Source: Siphonodentalium dalli (taxonomy: Eukaryota; Mollusca; Scaphopoda; Gadilida; Siphonodentaliidae). From it: a stretch of 64,000 bases of DNA. Below the pieces are notes generated by a model that worked only from the letters and a program-made list of their open reading frames with translations, was not told the origin of the DNA and did not search any database. Shown here in pieces: positions 43,671 through 56,109 of this stretch (the stretch's first letter is position 1; each line of letters starts with the position of its first letter). The DNA lies in contig CP136067.1 in NCBI GenBank assembly GCA_032622095.1, forward strand, positions 119,153,281 through 119,217,280. Direction: 5' to 3'. The position numbers and the translations under genes were made by a program.

Positions 43671-44702
43671 CTATTGTGGCGTTGAATTTCGACGTTGTCT
43701 CTTTCTATCGCCGGGTGGGGGTACTGGTGTACACACCTCGCCATCTCTCATGTCATATTGGTACCTATGGAGGAAAACATCCAGCCTAGACTTCTCTTTA
43801 AATGTAGAGTTATACATCTTGTCGTCGATGAACAGTTTATCGTTAATAAGCTTCACTCTATGTCCATCGTTCCTGGCCTCTATCATCTTGGGAATTAGAT
43901 TTTTCCTCTCGTTCCTAACTTCGTCTGGGAATTGCTGGCTGGCCGAGAAGGGAGTTTTCGAAAGCTTCTGTCCGGCAGCACTATACACATCTCTCCGGTC
44001 TTTCCAGAAAATGAATCTTGCCACAATCGACCTGTGCCTGCCACGTCGCTTTCGACCAATGCGATGTACATTTCCAAGCTGGATGTTTTCACTGATGCCT
44101 AGCTCTGTTTCGATGAATTCCTTTAGCAACGCCTCTGTGTTCTCATTCTCAATCTCAGCAAGTCCGTGGAAGAGCAAGTTATTCTTCATTGAACGACATT
44201 TTAAGTCAGTCACGGTCTCATGGAGGGTGTTATTGCTCTCCTCGAGTTCACGGTAAGCAGCACAAAGCGCAGTAACCTTCACCGACACATCATCTAGTTC
44301 ATCTTTAGCTTCGCGAGTTGATTTATGCACTACCGAAATCGAAGACTCAATCGCATCGCATCGCTTCTTGGAATTCGCAACTTCCAATGAGAGAGCGTTC
44401 ATTTGACCAGCCATGGACGACATAGATGCATCGATACCATCAAGACGAGATACACTGGTTTCGATAGCAGTTAGTCTTCTCTCTAAACCCTGAAGAACCG
44501 ACGTCATAGTGAGTAGTGTTTGGTGCGGAACGGCGACGACTGAATCATTGCCGAGCTGGGTTCCCAATTCTGGTTGCAGCGTCCCTGGGTGGAATACACT
44601 GGCATCTGCACTTAGTCCATTCCCGATCTGTGTGGCAGTAGTCGAGCTCGAATCCGCCAAGACGTCTCTGGACTGCTTCAGTAAATCAGATGTTGCATCC
44701 AT
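43671..44702 (-). CDS. LINE ORF1: coiled-coil RNA-binding protein (343 aa)
   Basis: The Ser/Thr-rich N-terminus (1-60) is followed by heptad-like sequence (about 65-170; for example LERRLTAIETSVSRLD) predicting a trimerising coiled coil. Next is an RRM-like domain beginning KNNLLFHGLAE (173-183) and continuing through HRIGRKRRGRHRSIVARF. The C-terminal part contains QQFPDEVRNERKNLIP and KLFIDDKMYNS. This is the architecture of L1-style ORF1p, the nucleic-acid chaperone of the RNP. The C-terminus is basic (GDRKRQRRN). No stop or frameshift. Confidence 0.88.
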   Translation of the reverse strand: MDATSDLLKQSRDVLADSSSTTATQIGNGLSADASVFHPGTLQPELGTQLGNDSVVAVPHQTLLTMTSVLQGLERRLTAIETSVSRLDGIDASMSSMAGQMNALSLEVANSKKRCDAIESSISVVHKSTREAKDELDDVSVKVTALCAAYRELEESNNTLHETVTDLKCRSMKNNLLFHGLAEIENENTEALLKEFIETELGISENIQLGNVHRIGRKRRGRHRSIVARFIFWKDRRDVYSAAGQKLSKTPFSASQQFPDEVRNERKNLIPKMIEARNDGHRVKLINDKLFIDDKMYNSTFKEKSRLDVFLHRYQYDMRDGEVCTPVPPPGDRKRQRRNSTPQ

Positions 44703-45110
44703 TTGGAGTCACCCTGCGTACCCTCAATATAATCAGCGTGTAACGAGTATCGTGGTCCGTGATTCACCTTCCAGACCCTCAGTTTATTCAGCAAACGGTT
44801 ATTCGTGAGTGGATAATCAACACACACAATAGGCAATCAACCAACACTGTCAAGCAGTGCGGACAGGCGTACGATAAATAGTTAACAATGGCCGAGAAAT
44901 TACGAAAAAGTTTTATGTTCAAACCTCAAGAACAGGCCTTCATCGCAGTGTCCATAATATCACAAAGCATCGCCGCATAACACAGAACAACTTAAAGTTC
45001 TCCAGAGTCTAATATTCCAACTGGATCGCCAGAAAGCAACTTTTAATGAAAAATATATCACCGATCTGTTTGTTTACGTTTGTCCCTCGCTGCCTCGCTA
45101 CAAATGAGCA
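44703..45110 (-). other. Probable LINE 5' UTR
   Basis: Non-coding sequence upstream of ORF1 on the minus strand. The boundary is set only by where sequence character changes. Confidence 0.4.
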
Positions 45111-45117
45111 TAGCGGC

Positions 45118-45340
45118 CAATGAGTCTAGGTATAATGTAGGATCTGTGTGTCTGTCTGTCAAACTGTGTGTCTGTCTATTCGCGATTTTTCTCTGAGAAC
45201 CCTGGACCGATTTCTAATTTGGTGTAGTGACACGTGGTATACCGGCAGATATTATAACGGCGTTAGTTTTTTTCAAATTTGGATTAAAAACAAATAAGGG
45301 AACCAGTTTCAGATATATATGCATATATATTTATTTAAAG
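45118..45340. repeat. Fragment with (TGTC)n and inverted-terminal-like motif
   Basis: GTGTGTCTGTCTGTC ... CTATTCGCGATTTTTCTCTG ... ATTTGGTGTAGTGACACG. A similar end (CACCAAATAAAATTGGGTTG ... AGCAGACAGATTTTAG) occurs near 53390-53450, inverted. Class unknown. Confidence 0.45.
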
Positions 45341-45608
45341 GTATGTGGCACGGACTCAGTGGAATATATCACTTCTTTCTTTCACTGACCTTCAAGTTGG
45401 TGAACATTAAATGTGAGTCACCCCTCCGTGCTTGCTTTGATGGCTGATTGAAATGCTACGCTGAGGAGTAGATTAAGCATATCGATGTTGGTAAATAAAT
45501 TAAGAAATTGCCATTAAATAAATAAATAAAGGTCAAACAAAAATATTTCTTTCAAAAAGGTGGTAAGTGTTTTCTCCTGTTTTGAGCCTAATTGACAGTA
45601 TAAGCTAT

Positions 45609-48600
45609 TAGTCTGGTCGATAAAAGGTTTGACCTAGAATTTTTTTGGACTAAGTTGGTTTGTATACCATTTTGAAGAGGAATATATCCTCTATAACATA
45701 TCCAAAATCCGCTAAAATCCGCTTTGAGCATTTTTTGAATTCAAGATGGCGTCCAAGATGGCTGCCATTTTCCTATAAGTCAGCTTGATGCAATTATAGT
45801 GAGAACATCTTGTCGTATGTATGCACATGTATACATTTTTGTGAAGCTAAGACATAACGCCACCTTTATGTGCCAAAATTGGAACTCCTCGTCCAAGATG
45901 GCCGCCAAAATGGCGACCGGAATTGGATTTTTTACGTTGTTTTTACTAATATCTTTATTAAAGATAAGTTTCTGTGGTTTGGAACTGGTTGAGAATTGTA
46001 ACTTTATTTTGTATTTAGCATGTTAACTTACCATTGTAGCAATGGAATATGCTCTTCGTGGGGTCCACACCCCTTCCGATCACTAAAAAATTCGATTTTA
46101 CAAAACGCGGTATAACATTTCACAAAAGATCCCCATTGGGATTCTAGTCATATTTCACCAAGAAGTGGGAAGAACTGAGCAATGTAAGTGATGCATTCTA
46201 TATCTTATTGATATTTGAACTCAATGGTACCAAAATTGTCACTTTGGCTCAAAATGGCTGCCAAAATGGCCGCCAAAGTATGGAAAATGGTAATTATTAT
46301 CCCAGCGTGCCATGCAACCACTTATACAAGTTGTGATGATGCACACACTTGACTATTCTGTCTTATATAGCTTGACCACTAACATTTCTGTTGCACCTTG
46401 GGTATTTGTTACTATTTTAACCACTGAAATTACCAGAATTATTCGAAATTTTCTGTCACAAACCTGATATCAAAATCGGAAAAAAAAATCGCTGTTCAGG
46501 TTTGAGCCATTTTAAAAAAGTAAAATGGAACTATGTTTGGTATCAAAGATGTTTATTGTTACATGTGTCACACTGTGGTGTTTTAGACAAAATTACTCAA
46601 GATGGCTTCCAAAATGGCAACCAAATTTGGTAAACATTATTATATACATATACATATGTGTACATATGTATACATAATCAATTGTGACTCACATGCTACT
46701 TAATCAACTAAATGTTCTATTCTGGTTGTTCCGGTACCCTACGAGGCATGACAAGTTAATTTTGAGGATTGCAATATGGATTTTGCCAAAAAACTTCCTT
46801 GTTTTTGAACGGAAATGGGCAGAACGTTGAAATAGAACTGAGAGGGATCATATTATGTGGCTATTCTGGCTCATTAGCATCAACATTAATCAACTTAATA
46901 CAGTGTGTATGTCTGTTGACTGTATGGTCATAGGCGAGGCGAGTAGGTATACATGGAATTATTGTATTCATGAATGATGTTAATAGTTATACAATATGTG
47001 ACTATATGGTCATGGATGGGGTGTCCATGGTGAGATGTATAGGTATATACGGAGTAGATGTATGGTGATGTGTGAGGTGAACATGATTACAGTGAGTGGC
47101 TGTCCGTTCATTGAAGTGGTGTATGGGCATAACGAGAGCAGCTACACTGTCCTGTATGTATATATGGAGTGAGTGTGTGGCCAGGGGTGGGCTGTACATG
47201 TGTACATTGGGTGGCTGTATTGTCATGGTTGGGTGTATATGTATACATATGGATACATAGGGTGTGGTTGTATAGTTATGGGCAATGTGTATATGTGTAC
47301 ATGGAATGACTGCACGGTCATTGTTGAAGTGTATATGCATACCTGGAGTACAATTGGATGGCCATTGGTGGCTAGTGTATATAGAGAGTGACCTCATGAT
47401 GATGGTGGGATGTATATGTTTATATGTAGGCCTATTGTATTGTCATTGGTGGTGTGTACAAGCATACAGTGAAAATAGCTGAATGCTCATGGAAACGGTG
47501 TATAAGTATACAGCGGTTGAGTTGTATATGCAAGTCTGAAGTGTCCGAATGGCCGTGTGTGCGGGGTATTGGTATATCTAGAAGGGCTGTATGGCCATAT
47601 ATGAGGTATATATATACACCTGGAGTGACGCTGTGGTCATGGGTGAGGTGTGTATGTATATTATGAGTGACTATATGGCCATGGCACGGCCAATATGTAT
47701 ATAGGGATTGACAGTATGTCAAAATTAATGGTGGGGTGAATTGATATACAAGGAGTGACTATAATCACGAATGTGGTTTATGCGTATACAGCGAGAGGCT
47801 GAATTGTCATGGATCAGGTGTATATATGCAAGTCTGGAGTGTATGAATGGCCGTGTGCGCGGTACGGGACATTGGTATATCTAGAAGGGGTGTAAGGCCA
47901 TTGGTGATATCTATATGTATATACATGGAGTGACTCTATGGTTTTGTGTTGGTGTATTCGTATATCTTGGGTGGCTATATGGCCACGGGTGTCACAATTT
48001 CGCAAATATGTATATATACATGGAGTGAGACTGTATGACCACTGGTGAGGCAAATAGGTATACAAGAAGTGATGTATGATCATGGATGTAGCGAACAGGT
48101 ATACCAGGAGTGACTTTATGGTAATCGGTGGGTGTATATGTATATCTTTAGTGGCTATATAGCCATGCATGTGGCAAATAATTATACACGGAGTGACGAC
48201 TGTATGGCCTATGGTGAGGCGAATAGGTATACAAGACTGAAGAGGTTACTTTGTGTTCGTGTATGTAGTGAATATGTATACAGGTCGTGTGAGGTGTAGC
48301 TGTATACCTGGTGTGTCTGCATGGTTATTCGCGGCTATAGGGCCATGCGTTGGTGTATGGGTAAACCCAAGTGTGGCTGTATGGTAATGGGTGATGTGTA
48401 TGTCTATACAGCGAGTGGCACATGGCCATTTATGTGGTGTCAATGTATATATGGAGTGACTGCATGCTCATGTGTGATCCGTACTGGTGCAGCTTTGGGT
48501 GACTATCGCTTTCCACAATAACTCAAGGAAATGTTAATCGATAGCGGTAATATCAGTGTTCTGCACATTAATTGCGTTTTATATGCAACGTGGAGAAAAC

Positions 48601-49883
48601 GGTTTTCCTGACAAAATAGTTTATAAGTTAATCAATTGATGCTAATGGGCCAGAGTAGCCACATAATATGACCCATTGCAGTTCAGTTTCAACGTTTTGT
48701 CCGTTTCCGTTAAAAAACATGGACAGAATCCCAAAAGAGGAGTTCGGCAAAATCCATACTGCATCCCTTAAAATGAATTTGTCGTGCCTCATAAGGTGCT
48801 GGGACAACCAAACTATAAGATTTAGTTGTCAGTTGATTAAGTAGCATGTTTAATAAGCAAGTGAGTCACAATTTGGTACCATTTCGGAACAACAGAGAAT
48901 AATGTTCGGAATATAAACTTTTTACCAATTTGGTTGCCATTTTGCAAGTCATGTTGAGTAATATTGTCTAAAACACCACACTATGACACATTTAAGGCAT
49001 ATCAAAATAAAAAATATGGTCCAAACATGAAAAGTGATTTTTTGCCGAGTTTGATGTTGCTTGTGATAGAAAAATCCCATAATTCTGGTAATTTCAGAAT
49101 AGTAAATAGTAAAAATTAATCAAGGTGCATAAGAAATGTTGGTATTCAATGTATATAAGACAGAATAGTCAATTGTGTGCATCACCACAACTTGTAAGCG
49201 GTTGCATGGCACGCTGGGATAATAATTACCATTTTCCATATTTTTGCAGCCATTTTGACAGCCATTTTGAGCCAAAGTGACAATTTTGGTACCATTGATT
49301 TCGAATAGAAATAAGATATAGAATGCACCACTTACATTGCACAATTCTTCCCTCTTCTTGATGAAATATGACTAGAATCCCAATGGGGATCTTTTGTGAA
49401 ATATTATACCGCGTTTTGTAAAATCGAATTTTTGAGTGATCGGAAGGGGTGTGGACCCAACGAACAGCATATTTTATTTGCTCCAATGGTCAGTTAACAT
49501 GCTAAATACAAAATAAAGTCACAATTCTCAACCAGTTCCAAACCACAGAAACTTATCCACTTCCGGTCGCATTTTGGTGGCCACCTTGACGGGGAGTTCA
49601 AATTTTGCCACATAAAGGTGGCGTTATGTCTTAGCATCACAAAAATGTATACATGTGTATACATATGACAAGTTGTTCTCACTATAATTGCATCAAGCTG
49701 ACATATAGGAAAATGGCAGCCATCTTGGACGCAATCTTGAATTACAAAAAATTCTCAAAGTGGATTTTAGCGGATTTTGGATATGTTATAAAGGAGAGTT
49801 TCCTCTTCAAAATGGTATAAAAACCAACTTAGTCCGAATTTTGTCTAGGTTGACCCTAAAATTTGAGTTTATCGACCAGACTA
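45609..49883. mobile_element. Large inverted-repeat element with tandem core, about 4.3 kb
   Basis: The arms 45609-46900 and 48600-49883 are reverse complements. The ends are TAGTCTGGTCGATAAA and TTTATCGACCAGACTA, and the inner limits are TTATGTGGCTATTCTGGC and the inverse GCCAGAGTAGCCACATAA. Both ends are flanked by TAT, possibly a 3-bp duplication. The core (46905-48530) is a degenerate tandem repeat. Arms contain repeated AAGATGGC(C/T)GCCA segments. No transposase frame was recognised. A solo arm occurs at 24045-25190. Confidence 0.8.
46905..48530. repeat. Degenerate tandem core, period roughly 45-60 bp
   Basis: Variations on GACTGTATGGTCATGGGTGA, then GGTGTATATGTATACATGGA, repeat some thirty times with heavy divergence. 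The His/Tyr/Thr-rich open frames on the minus strand arise from the repeat. Confidence 0.8.
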
Positions 49884-52279
49884 TATCTGCACAGTACAGA
49901 AGTTACTCTCCACTGTAGATCCATAACTCCATGCACAGTAAGTTGAAGCCACTGACAATCCGAGCCAAAACACTACCAAACACCAGACCTTGTAATAAGT
50001 TATACGTTATATTATGCAAATGTCCACAATTCACTGGCATGGACTACAGCGCTGTCTGCATGACGCGCTCTTTACGCAATGCAAGATGACAGGCGTTTCG
50101 GACTCCCCGTGACGTAATGTGCTTGAAATGCGCTTAAAACAGAGAACCGAGTAACGGTAATACATTGAATGTCGGTTTGTTATTCATGCCAGTCACCTTT
50201 GACGAAATCAGTAAGAACTTACTTAAAAGTAAGGTGAGTCTTTCTCAAACAATAGTATATAGCGTAGTGCACAGCGGAGGATAGGTATTGAAAACCATCA
50301 TCGCAGTCTGGGCTAGTCGAGGTTGGCGCGGGTTCATACCCCGACATTGGCGAAAATCGGAACCAACTTTCATGCCTTTCCGATCAAGACATGGCCATTT
50401 CGATAATAAATTTGTTCATACTCACTGAAGCAAGCAAATTTGAAGCAGTATTAATGATACTTATATCAGTGTCTCCATTAATCTTATATATAATATTGGT
50501 GTCGAAGCGGAGCTCATATAATCGACAAACAGAAGACGGCTGTGACAATACAGAGACCACTGAATTCTTCCAAACCCTAAATCATCATCGCCGCTTTCAT
50601 TGACTAGTTAGTGTCCAATTGACTCCAATAACAGGCAGAAGATGAGATTCAGAAAAGATAGCATATGTCGTATAAATTCAGTTCCGTTAGATCAGATGTC
50701 ACATCTTACGAAAGATTATCATGTCCAGAACGAGAATCCCCTTTGCGTGTGCAAATTACTTGCAAAATGTAATTTTTGGTGAACAAGTTCGCCAAAAAAA
50801 GACCGTTTTGTCTGTAATATATGAACGTGATAACCTCCATAAATATCAAATGGTGGTTCCAACTTGGCAGAGAATTACACGTGGTTTCTCCTTTTGTGCG
50901 TTCTGTTAAATTTGGACGTGTCTTATGCAGACCAAAAGACCTGCTGTTGTTGCAAGTGACATTGGTATTTAAAACGTAAAAAACATGCCATCAATGTATC
51001 AATCGGGATGTGTGCAATATTCTTCTTATCACACAGCCTACACGGGCATAATACCCCCATCCCAATATAGTCCCGATTGTATAACCACATATGCATGCAG
51101 TCCTTGCACGCTATCCAGTAAAACAACTAGGTTATAATACACCAAATACAATTTAGTATAGAGTGATTTCCCCTGGGACCCCCAAGCTAGGATCAGCATA
51201 AAAAAAATCCTGGCAGCTGAATGGTCAATGACACATGGATGAAAAGTGCGCGAAAAAATGCACAAACATGTTTCCCGACGAGAAACATCAAATATAGCCA
51301 CACGGTGAACGGTTACGGCTGTCAAATTGGCGAATAATTTGTGGGAAGGATTGGCGTTTTTTTCGATGTCATTTGTTTGTCCATTTTAAGGGTATTGTGA
51401 CGTTTGTCAAAACTGCAGTGTGACGCAGTACGTTGAGAAGTACTTTTGGGCACATTTTCGTGTATAAAATGACGTTCTTCAATATTTGATACTCGTGCAT
51501 GGTCAAATCTTTCCTGCGAAAACAGGCCAGCGGGATTTGTTAACACTGAGGCCTATGCAAATCATTTGGTGTATTGTAACCGCTACGGCTGTTGTGTCTA
51601 GTTATTGCTTTCGCTCAGCACATTCGCAGTTGTTATGAATGAGCTATCCATAGATCATATTCTGGTCTGTACATAATTTGTTGCCATATGTCATTGCTGA
51701 GATGCAACGACACCTCACATCACTACTTATGACCCCCATTTTGCTTGTCACATTCAGCACTACCACAAAATAATTTCACAATCCACGAACGTCTGGCTTA
51801 GTAGGATAACTATAAATGCATTTGAATTTAACTGTAATACATATGGTGTTAGATATGAAGGTACATGGGTTGGAGTTATAATGCTGATATCATGCACGAT
51901 CGTAAACAAAATATGGAATGTTTTCATACACCCGACCTACTGGCATCAGCAGGAATCTACCCACATTATTTTTGGACTTATCTAGAAATATTGTATACGC
52001 TTCCTGGTACAAAAATGTATATGGTAATTGTAATTATCATCATTTTCATTTTGGTGTCAGTATGAGCTCAAACTTAAAGTGGGATACCAAAAGTTATCAG
52101 TCTCCATGACAAAAGTCCAATACTTCAATCTATAATTCCAAAACTTCAATCTATATGTTTTGGGAATATACAGCCTTCCAAACGTAATCATACCTGCCTA
52201 CCCATATATAAATAAAGATATATATGTGTAATGTGACTGCAATCAAAATATAGGAAAACATCACCGAAGTTCATATGAT
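49884..52279. other. Intergenic sequence, no supported gene
   Basis: The plus-strand frame 50391-50603 (70 aa, MAISIINLFILTEASKFEAV, then a hydrophobic stretch ending YIILVSKRSS) could encode a small single-pass membrane protein. It has no family match or splice support. Confidence 0.3.
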
Positions 52280-52660
52280 TTACATGACAGTTCGGTAAGT
52301 CAAATGTGTGTCAGGCAGAAAAAAATCAGTGAACGTATCTCCTGATGTATCGGATGTTGCTATATAGCATAGGATAACGGTCCATATTGGGGTACCGTGT
52401 CTTAGAAGCAATTGTTCAGTCACCACTGGATAACCACGAGGGCACATAGTCGCATGACACTCAAGAACCATGCAGATAATCATCCCATAATCGAAAGATA
52501 TAGGACCACAATTTGACTTATCATAGATGACATGCCACATCGCTGGTATATTCGCTATCGGAAATGCAACGTCTTCTCTATTCAACTTATATACTGATAG
52601 TACAATTAACGAGAGGCCGATCACGATCGACAGATGTTTAACCCATCCCTTGGCGATAGT
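52280..52660 (-). CDS. Unassigned open segment, possible exon or decayed gene fragment
   Basis: A minus-strand frame open from about 52690 to the stop near 52280: TIAKGWVKHLSIVIGLSLIV, then VYKLNREDVAFPIANIPAMW, and a Cys-containing region with YGMIICMVLECHA and HGTPIWTVILCYIA. Two or three hydrophobic segments suggest a membrane protein. The first part has a relative at 35629-35680 (IAVAKVWVKHLLIVIGLS). I do not recognise the family. It may be a repeat-borne fragment. Confidence 0.3.
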   Translation of the reverse strand, partial: TIAKGWVKHLSIVIGLSLIVLSVYKLNREDVAFPIANIPAMWHVIYDKSNCGPISFDYGMIICMVLECHATMCPRGYPVVTEQLLLRHGTPIWTVILCYIATSDTSGDTFTDFFLPDTHLTYRTVM

Positions 52661-53117
52661 GAATTGCCAAGATCGGAATCACAATAGAAGATTAGATGGC
52701 CCGTTAGTCTCGTAGCCGTTAGCCTCGTAAAATTCAGCCTCGACACTTTATCCTCATAAACTGTAACCTCGTAAATTTGAACTACCTAAATTAGCGTCAC
52801 ACATTGCTTGAGCTACACTTCTTTGTACGTCATAGTGAATTAAGTGTATTATCTAATTTGTTTGGCTCACAATTCACACAGAAAATAGCGGGTGAAAATC
52901 ACTGCTAAAACTTCCCTGTTGGTAATTTATTTCTCATATGAATAAAGAGCGTTATCTTACTTATATGAAATTACTGAGATGTGTTTATGTGTAATCACAT
53001 CTGGTGGAATTAATGTTTCAATCCTATGCTGCCCACATTACTCTTATAGGTAGAGTACACAAATTATGAGGGTGTGTGAACAAAAAAGTCGGTTCTCATC
53101 ACAATGGCGGATAACAG

Positions 53118-53345
53118 GTATTTTTTTTGAATGTTTTTAGATTGAACGCTTTGCTCAATTTAACATTTAAATTTAATTTGTTTAATTAAACAAATTTAAA
53201 ATTAAATATAATTTTTGAATGTATTTAGATTGAATTCCTTGCTCAATTTAACATTTAAATTTAAAATTTCAAAATTAATTTAATCGTTGCATTTTTTTAT
53301 AGATTGAACTGCTTGCTCAATTTAAAATTAAAAAAAATTCAAATT
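53118..53345. repeat. Three AT-rich tandem units of about 90 bp
   Basis: TTTAGATTGAA(C/T)GCTTTGCT, then CAATTTAA(C)ATTTAAATTT, occurs near 53138, 53225 and 53300. Confidence 0.75.
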
Positions 53346-54469
53346 AAAAAACCGAACGCCGTTATAGCATCCGCCAGGGTACTCCGATTCACCAAATAAA
53401 ATTGGGTTGATATCGGTCCAGGGGTCTAGACGCGAGCAGACAGATTTTAGTTATATATATTGCTACACCGGAGAAAAAAAATTCGTTTTGCCTTTATTTG
53501 TGAAAATTATGACAAGTGTCATGAAAAATAAAAATAAATGTTATAAGCAACATCATGGCGCAAATATAAATTACAGTACATTATGAGTTGAGATAAAAGA
53601 ATTTGCTTGAATATAGTCAATTTAACACTGCATGTATGCATTGATATCCAACTTAGGGTGAAGAAAGGTGGCATCAGAATTTGCAATGCAGCAAAAGACT
53701 GGCTCAGTTGCTGATTGGTGGAAAATATCTGCTAATAATTATTTGACTGACACCTTTGGAAAGGTATATTAGCAATTATATTTAGAATGACATCAGGCAT
53801 ATACAGGGTCAACTTATCGAGTCACAGAGCGAACAAATAGCCTCGGATTGTTGTTTAACTGGCCAGTGAACTTTAATTAGTTGTGTGGCGTATTATATAT
53901 ATGTAACTAAATTGGATACTTTTAAACGGTCATGGCTCATTCGAATCTCCAAATTATTTTCTACGTAATTTGGAGCGACGGATACGATAGGTCGATACAT
54001 ACACGAACTATTGATATATCAGCCTCATATACTCTGAAAACACTTGCCAAAGTCACAGCAATGTTTCAGCCGTTTTCAACTTATCGCCAGAAGTCAGACA
54101 AACGCTCTTTATTGTTACCATGTCAGGAATAGACTACCACGGAACGCAATTTTCTGTTCCATGTCTCGCAAATGGCGGGTTTTTTGTTTGGGACCCACAC
54201 ACCGTATTCACAGTTGTATTTTTCATTACTTCATTGCGTCTTTGTGGGTTACATAATGCTCGTAGAAAGGTAGTTGAGATATTTATCGAACTATTTCGAT
54301 ACTCCATGAGAACAATTCAAAAGCGAATAATATTATGTCTATTTTGGAGCGCAAACCGCCAAGTGGCTTTAATACAAATGCCAGTTACAACTGCGGATAC
54401 AACTAGATTTATTCCGAAATGAAAATCACTTATCTCGGTAAGTAATATGTTCATATTATTTAGTGTACG

Positions 54470-54646
54470 TTGTTTTCTGTATATGTCCTGACAAATGTTT
54501 ATACAGAGAGCGAGAGGTTTCGAAAAACTATAAATTTAGACGTATGATGAATTATGCGCATTAAGAACGACTCAATAGCAATTTTCGTGTTTGTTTAACG
54601 TACTTCAGTCAGAATGTATATAACCTGACAACTGTTTATAATGAGA

Positions 54647-54685
<39 letters not shown>

Positions 54686-54793
54686 TTCGAAAAACTATAA
54701 TTTTAGATGTATGATGATTATGCGAGTTAAGAACGACGCGTTAGTACTTAAGTCGTACTTGAGTCTGAATGTATATGTCTGACAAATGTTTAT

Positions 54794-54828
<35 letters not shown>

Positions 54829-54934
54829 TTCGAAAAACTATAAATTTAGATGTATGATGATTATGCGAGTTAAGAACGACGCGTTAGTACTTAAGTCGTA
54901 CTTGAGTCTGAATGTATGTCTGACAAATGTTTAT

Positions 54935-54979
<45 letters not shown>

Positions 54980-55000
54980 GGGAGAGAGAGGTTTCATCTA
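54470..55000. repeat. Four tandem units of about 140 bp, each carrying (GA)n
   Basis: TGACAAATGTTTATA(A/C)AGAGAG, then (GA)n, TTTCGAAAAACTATAAATTT and GTATGATGATTATGCG, recurs from about 54488, 54628, 54780 and 54920. The two central units share TAAGAACGACGCGTTAGTAC. Confidence 0.85.
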
Positions 55001-55004
55001 TTTT

Positions 55005-55940
55005 TAGAGGTATGATGCATGATGCGAGTTAAGTAATTTTCATGTTTGTTTGACGCACTTCAGTCAGAATTTATAATTTGTTCCAAATCGTTAATATGTT
55101 TATATTATTTGTATTTTCAGATTAGCGCCCCACCACAACGGATAACGACTTGGTGACACCTCTGTCGGAGGAAGAAATATTTCAAACAGATTGAATGAAT
55201 GCTTTATTGCAAAGACACAAATAAATGTGTAATGTGCTTAACACATATACAATATTTTATATACAATATGCACACAATAGATATGGGACCCCTCCCTACA
55301 AACGTGTTGTTTGTTTATCTTTGTTCCTTTTGTGTTCTTCTTTTAAATATCCTGTGTATATATATATATATATATATGTTATATTCTTCATTATAATTTC
55401 AAATGTTCTTTTGACTATCCGTTTGAATTTTTGACAGTACAATGAGCTAATTCAGCTGCCTTCCACAAGGTATACAATTAATTTAATTAAGAGACTTCTC
55501 TAAAGGCAATTTTTAGAAAAATACAGAGTACAAACGAAAGATATTTTCTATTGACAAGAGCCGATGAAACTTTTGCGCGAAGGATTTTTCCAGTAATATT
55601 TTGGGATATAGCGCTCACGTAGACATATATATTTGTAATACTCGTCTCCGATCGTGTCAGATTTACATGCATCGCACATCTTACTCTCTGTTTTAATGTC
55701 ATCGCGCTTTTTCAATTGGTAGTCTATGGTTTGATGTTCTGATGTCCACTAATGATGCTGTCATATGTTTAGGGAGATATAACAAATATCGGCACATAAC
55801 AGAGTGAGTATTTATAATATTATCCATTCCTTAACTAACACTATTTCTGACTGGGAAAAAGTGCCGACAAATACCAGAAATAACCACACAAGTTTTATTC
55901 CCAAAATTTGGATAAACATACAGATGGATAATAAAAATGT
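55005..55940. other. Intergenic AT-rich sequence
   Basis: Contains (TA)n at 55355-55380. No gene supported. Confidence 0.35.
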
Positions 55941-55944
55941 CATG

Positions 55945-56105
55945 ATACAATATTGTGTACAGTATGTGTTTTTCTTGTACTCGTCCAAGTTGTGGTGAAA
56001 AGTCATATTGGACTCAACACTGCGTGTCTCGTCCAATATGACGTTTCATCACAACATTGACTCGTACAAGAAAAACACACACTGTACGCAACATTGTATA
56101 ATAAC
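55945..56105. mobile_element. Foldback hairpin, about 160 bp
   Basis: ACAATATTGTGTACAGTATG, then TGTTTTTCTTGTAC and on to CATATTGGA, pairs with TCCAATATGACGTTTCATCA ... GTACAAGAAAAACACACACT ... CAACATTGTATA. The loop is about 17 bp. Confidence 0.8.
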
Positions 56106-56109
56106 TCTA

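Larger units (their letters stand above)
39881..45110 (-). mobile_element. LINE (APE-type non-LTR retrotransposon), apparently full length
   Basis: Two uninterrupted ORFs in retrotransposon order, ORF1 (44702-43671) then ORF2 (43613-40188), separated by 57 bases. A 3' UTR of about 300 bp ends in (TCTA)n on the minus strand (39885-39897), a microsatellite tail instead of poly(A). The 5' limit is uncertain; I place it near 45.1 kb, where sequence character changes. No target-site duplication could be identified. Intact reading frames imply recent activity. Its 3' end points toward the host gene, same strand. Confidence 0.85.

Noticed and set aside
41413-44256. Plus-strand open frames within the LINE
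   Set aside because: Antisense shadows of ORF1 and ORF2, which carry the recognisable domains.
46905-48530. His/Thr/Tyr-rich minus-strand frames of 65-131 codons
   Set aside because: Translations of the degenerate tandem core of the inverted-repeat element.
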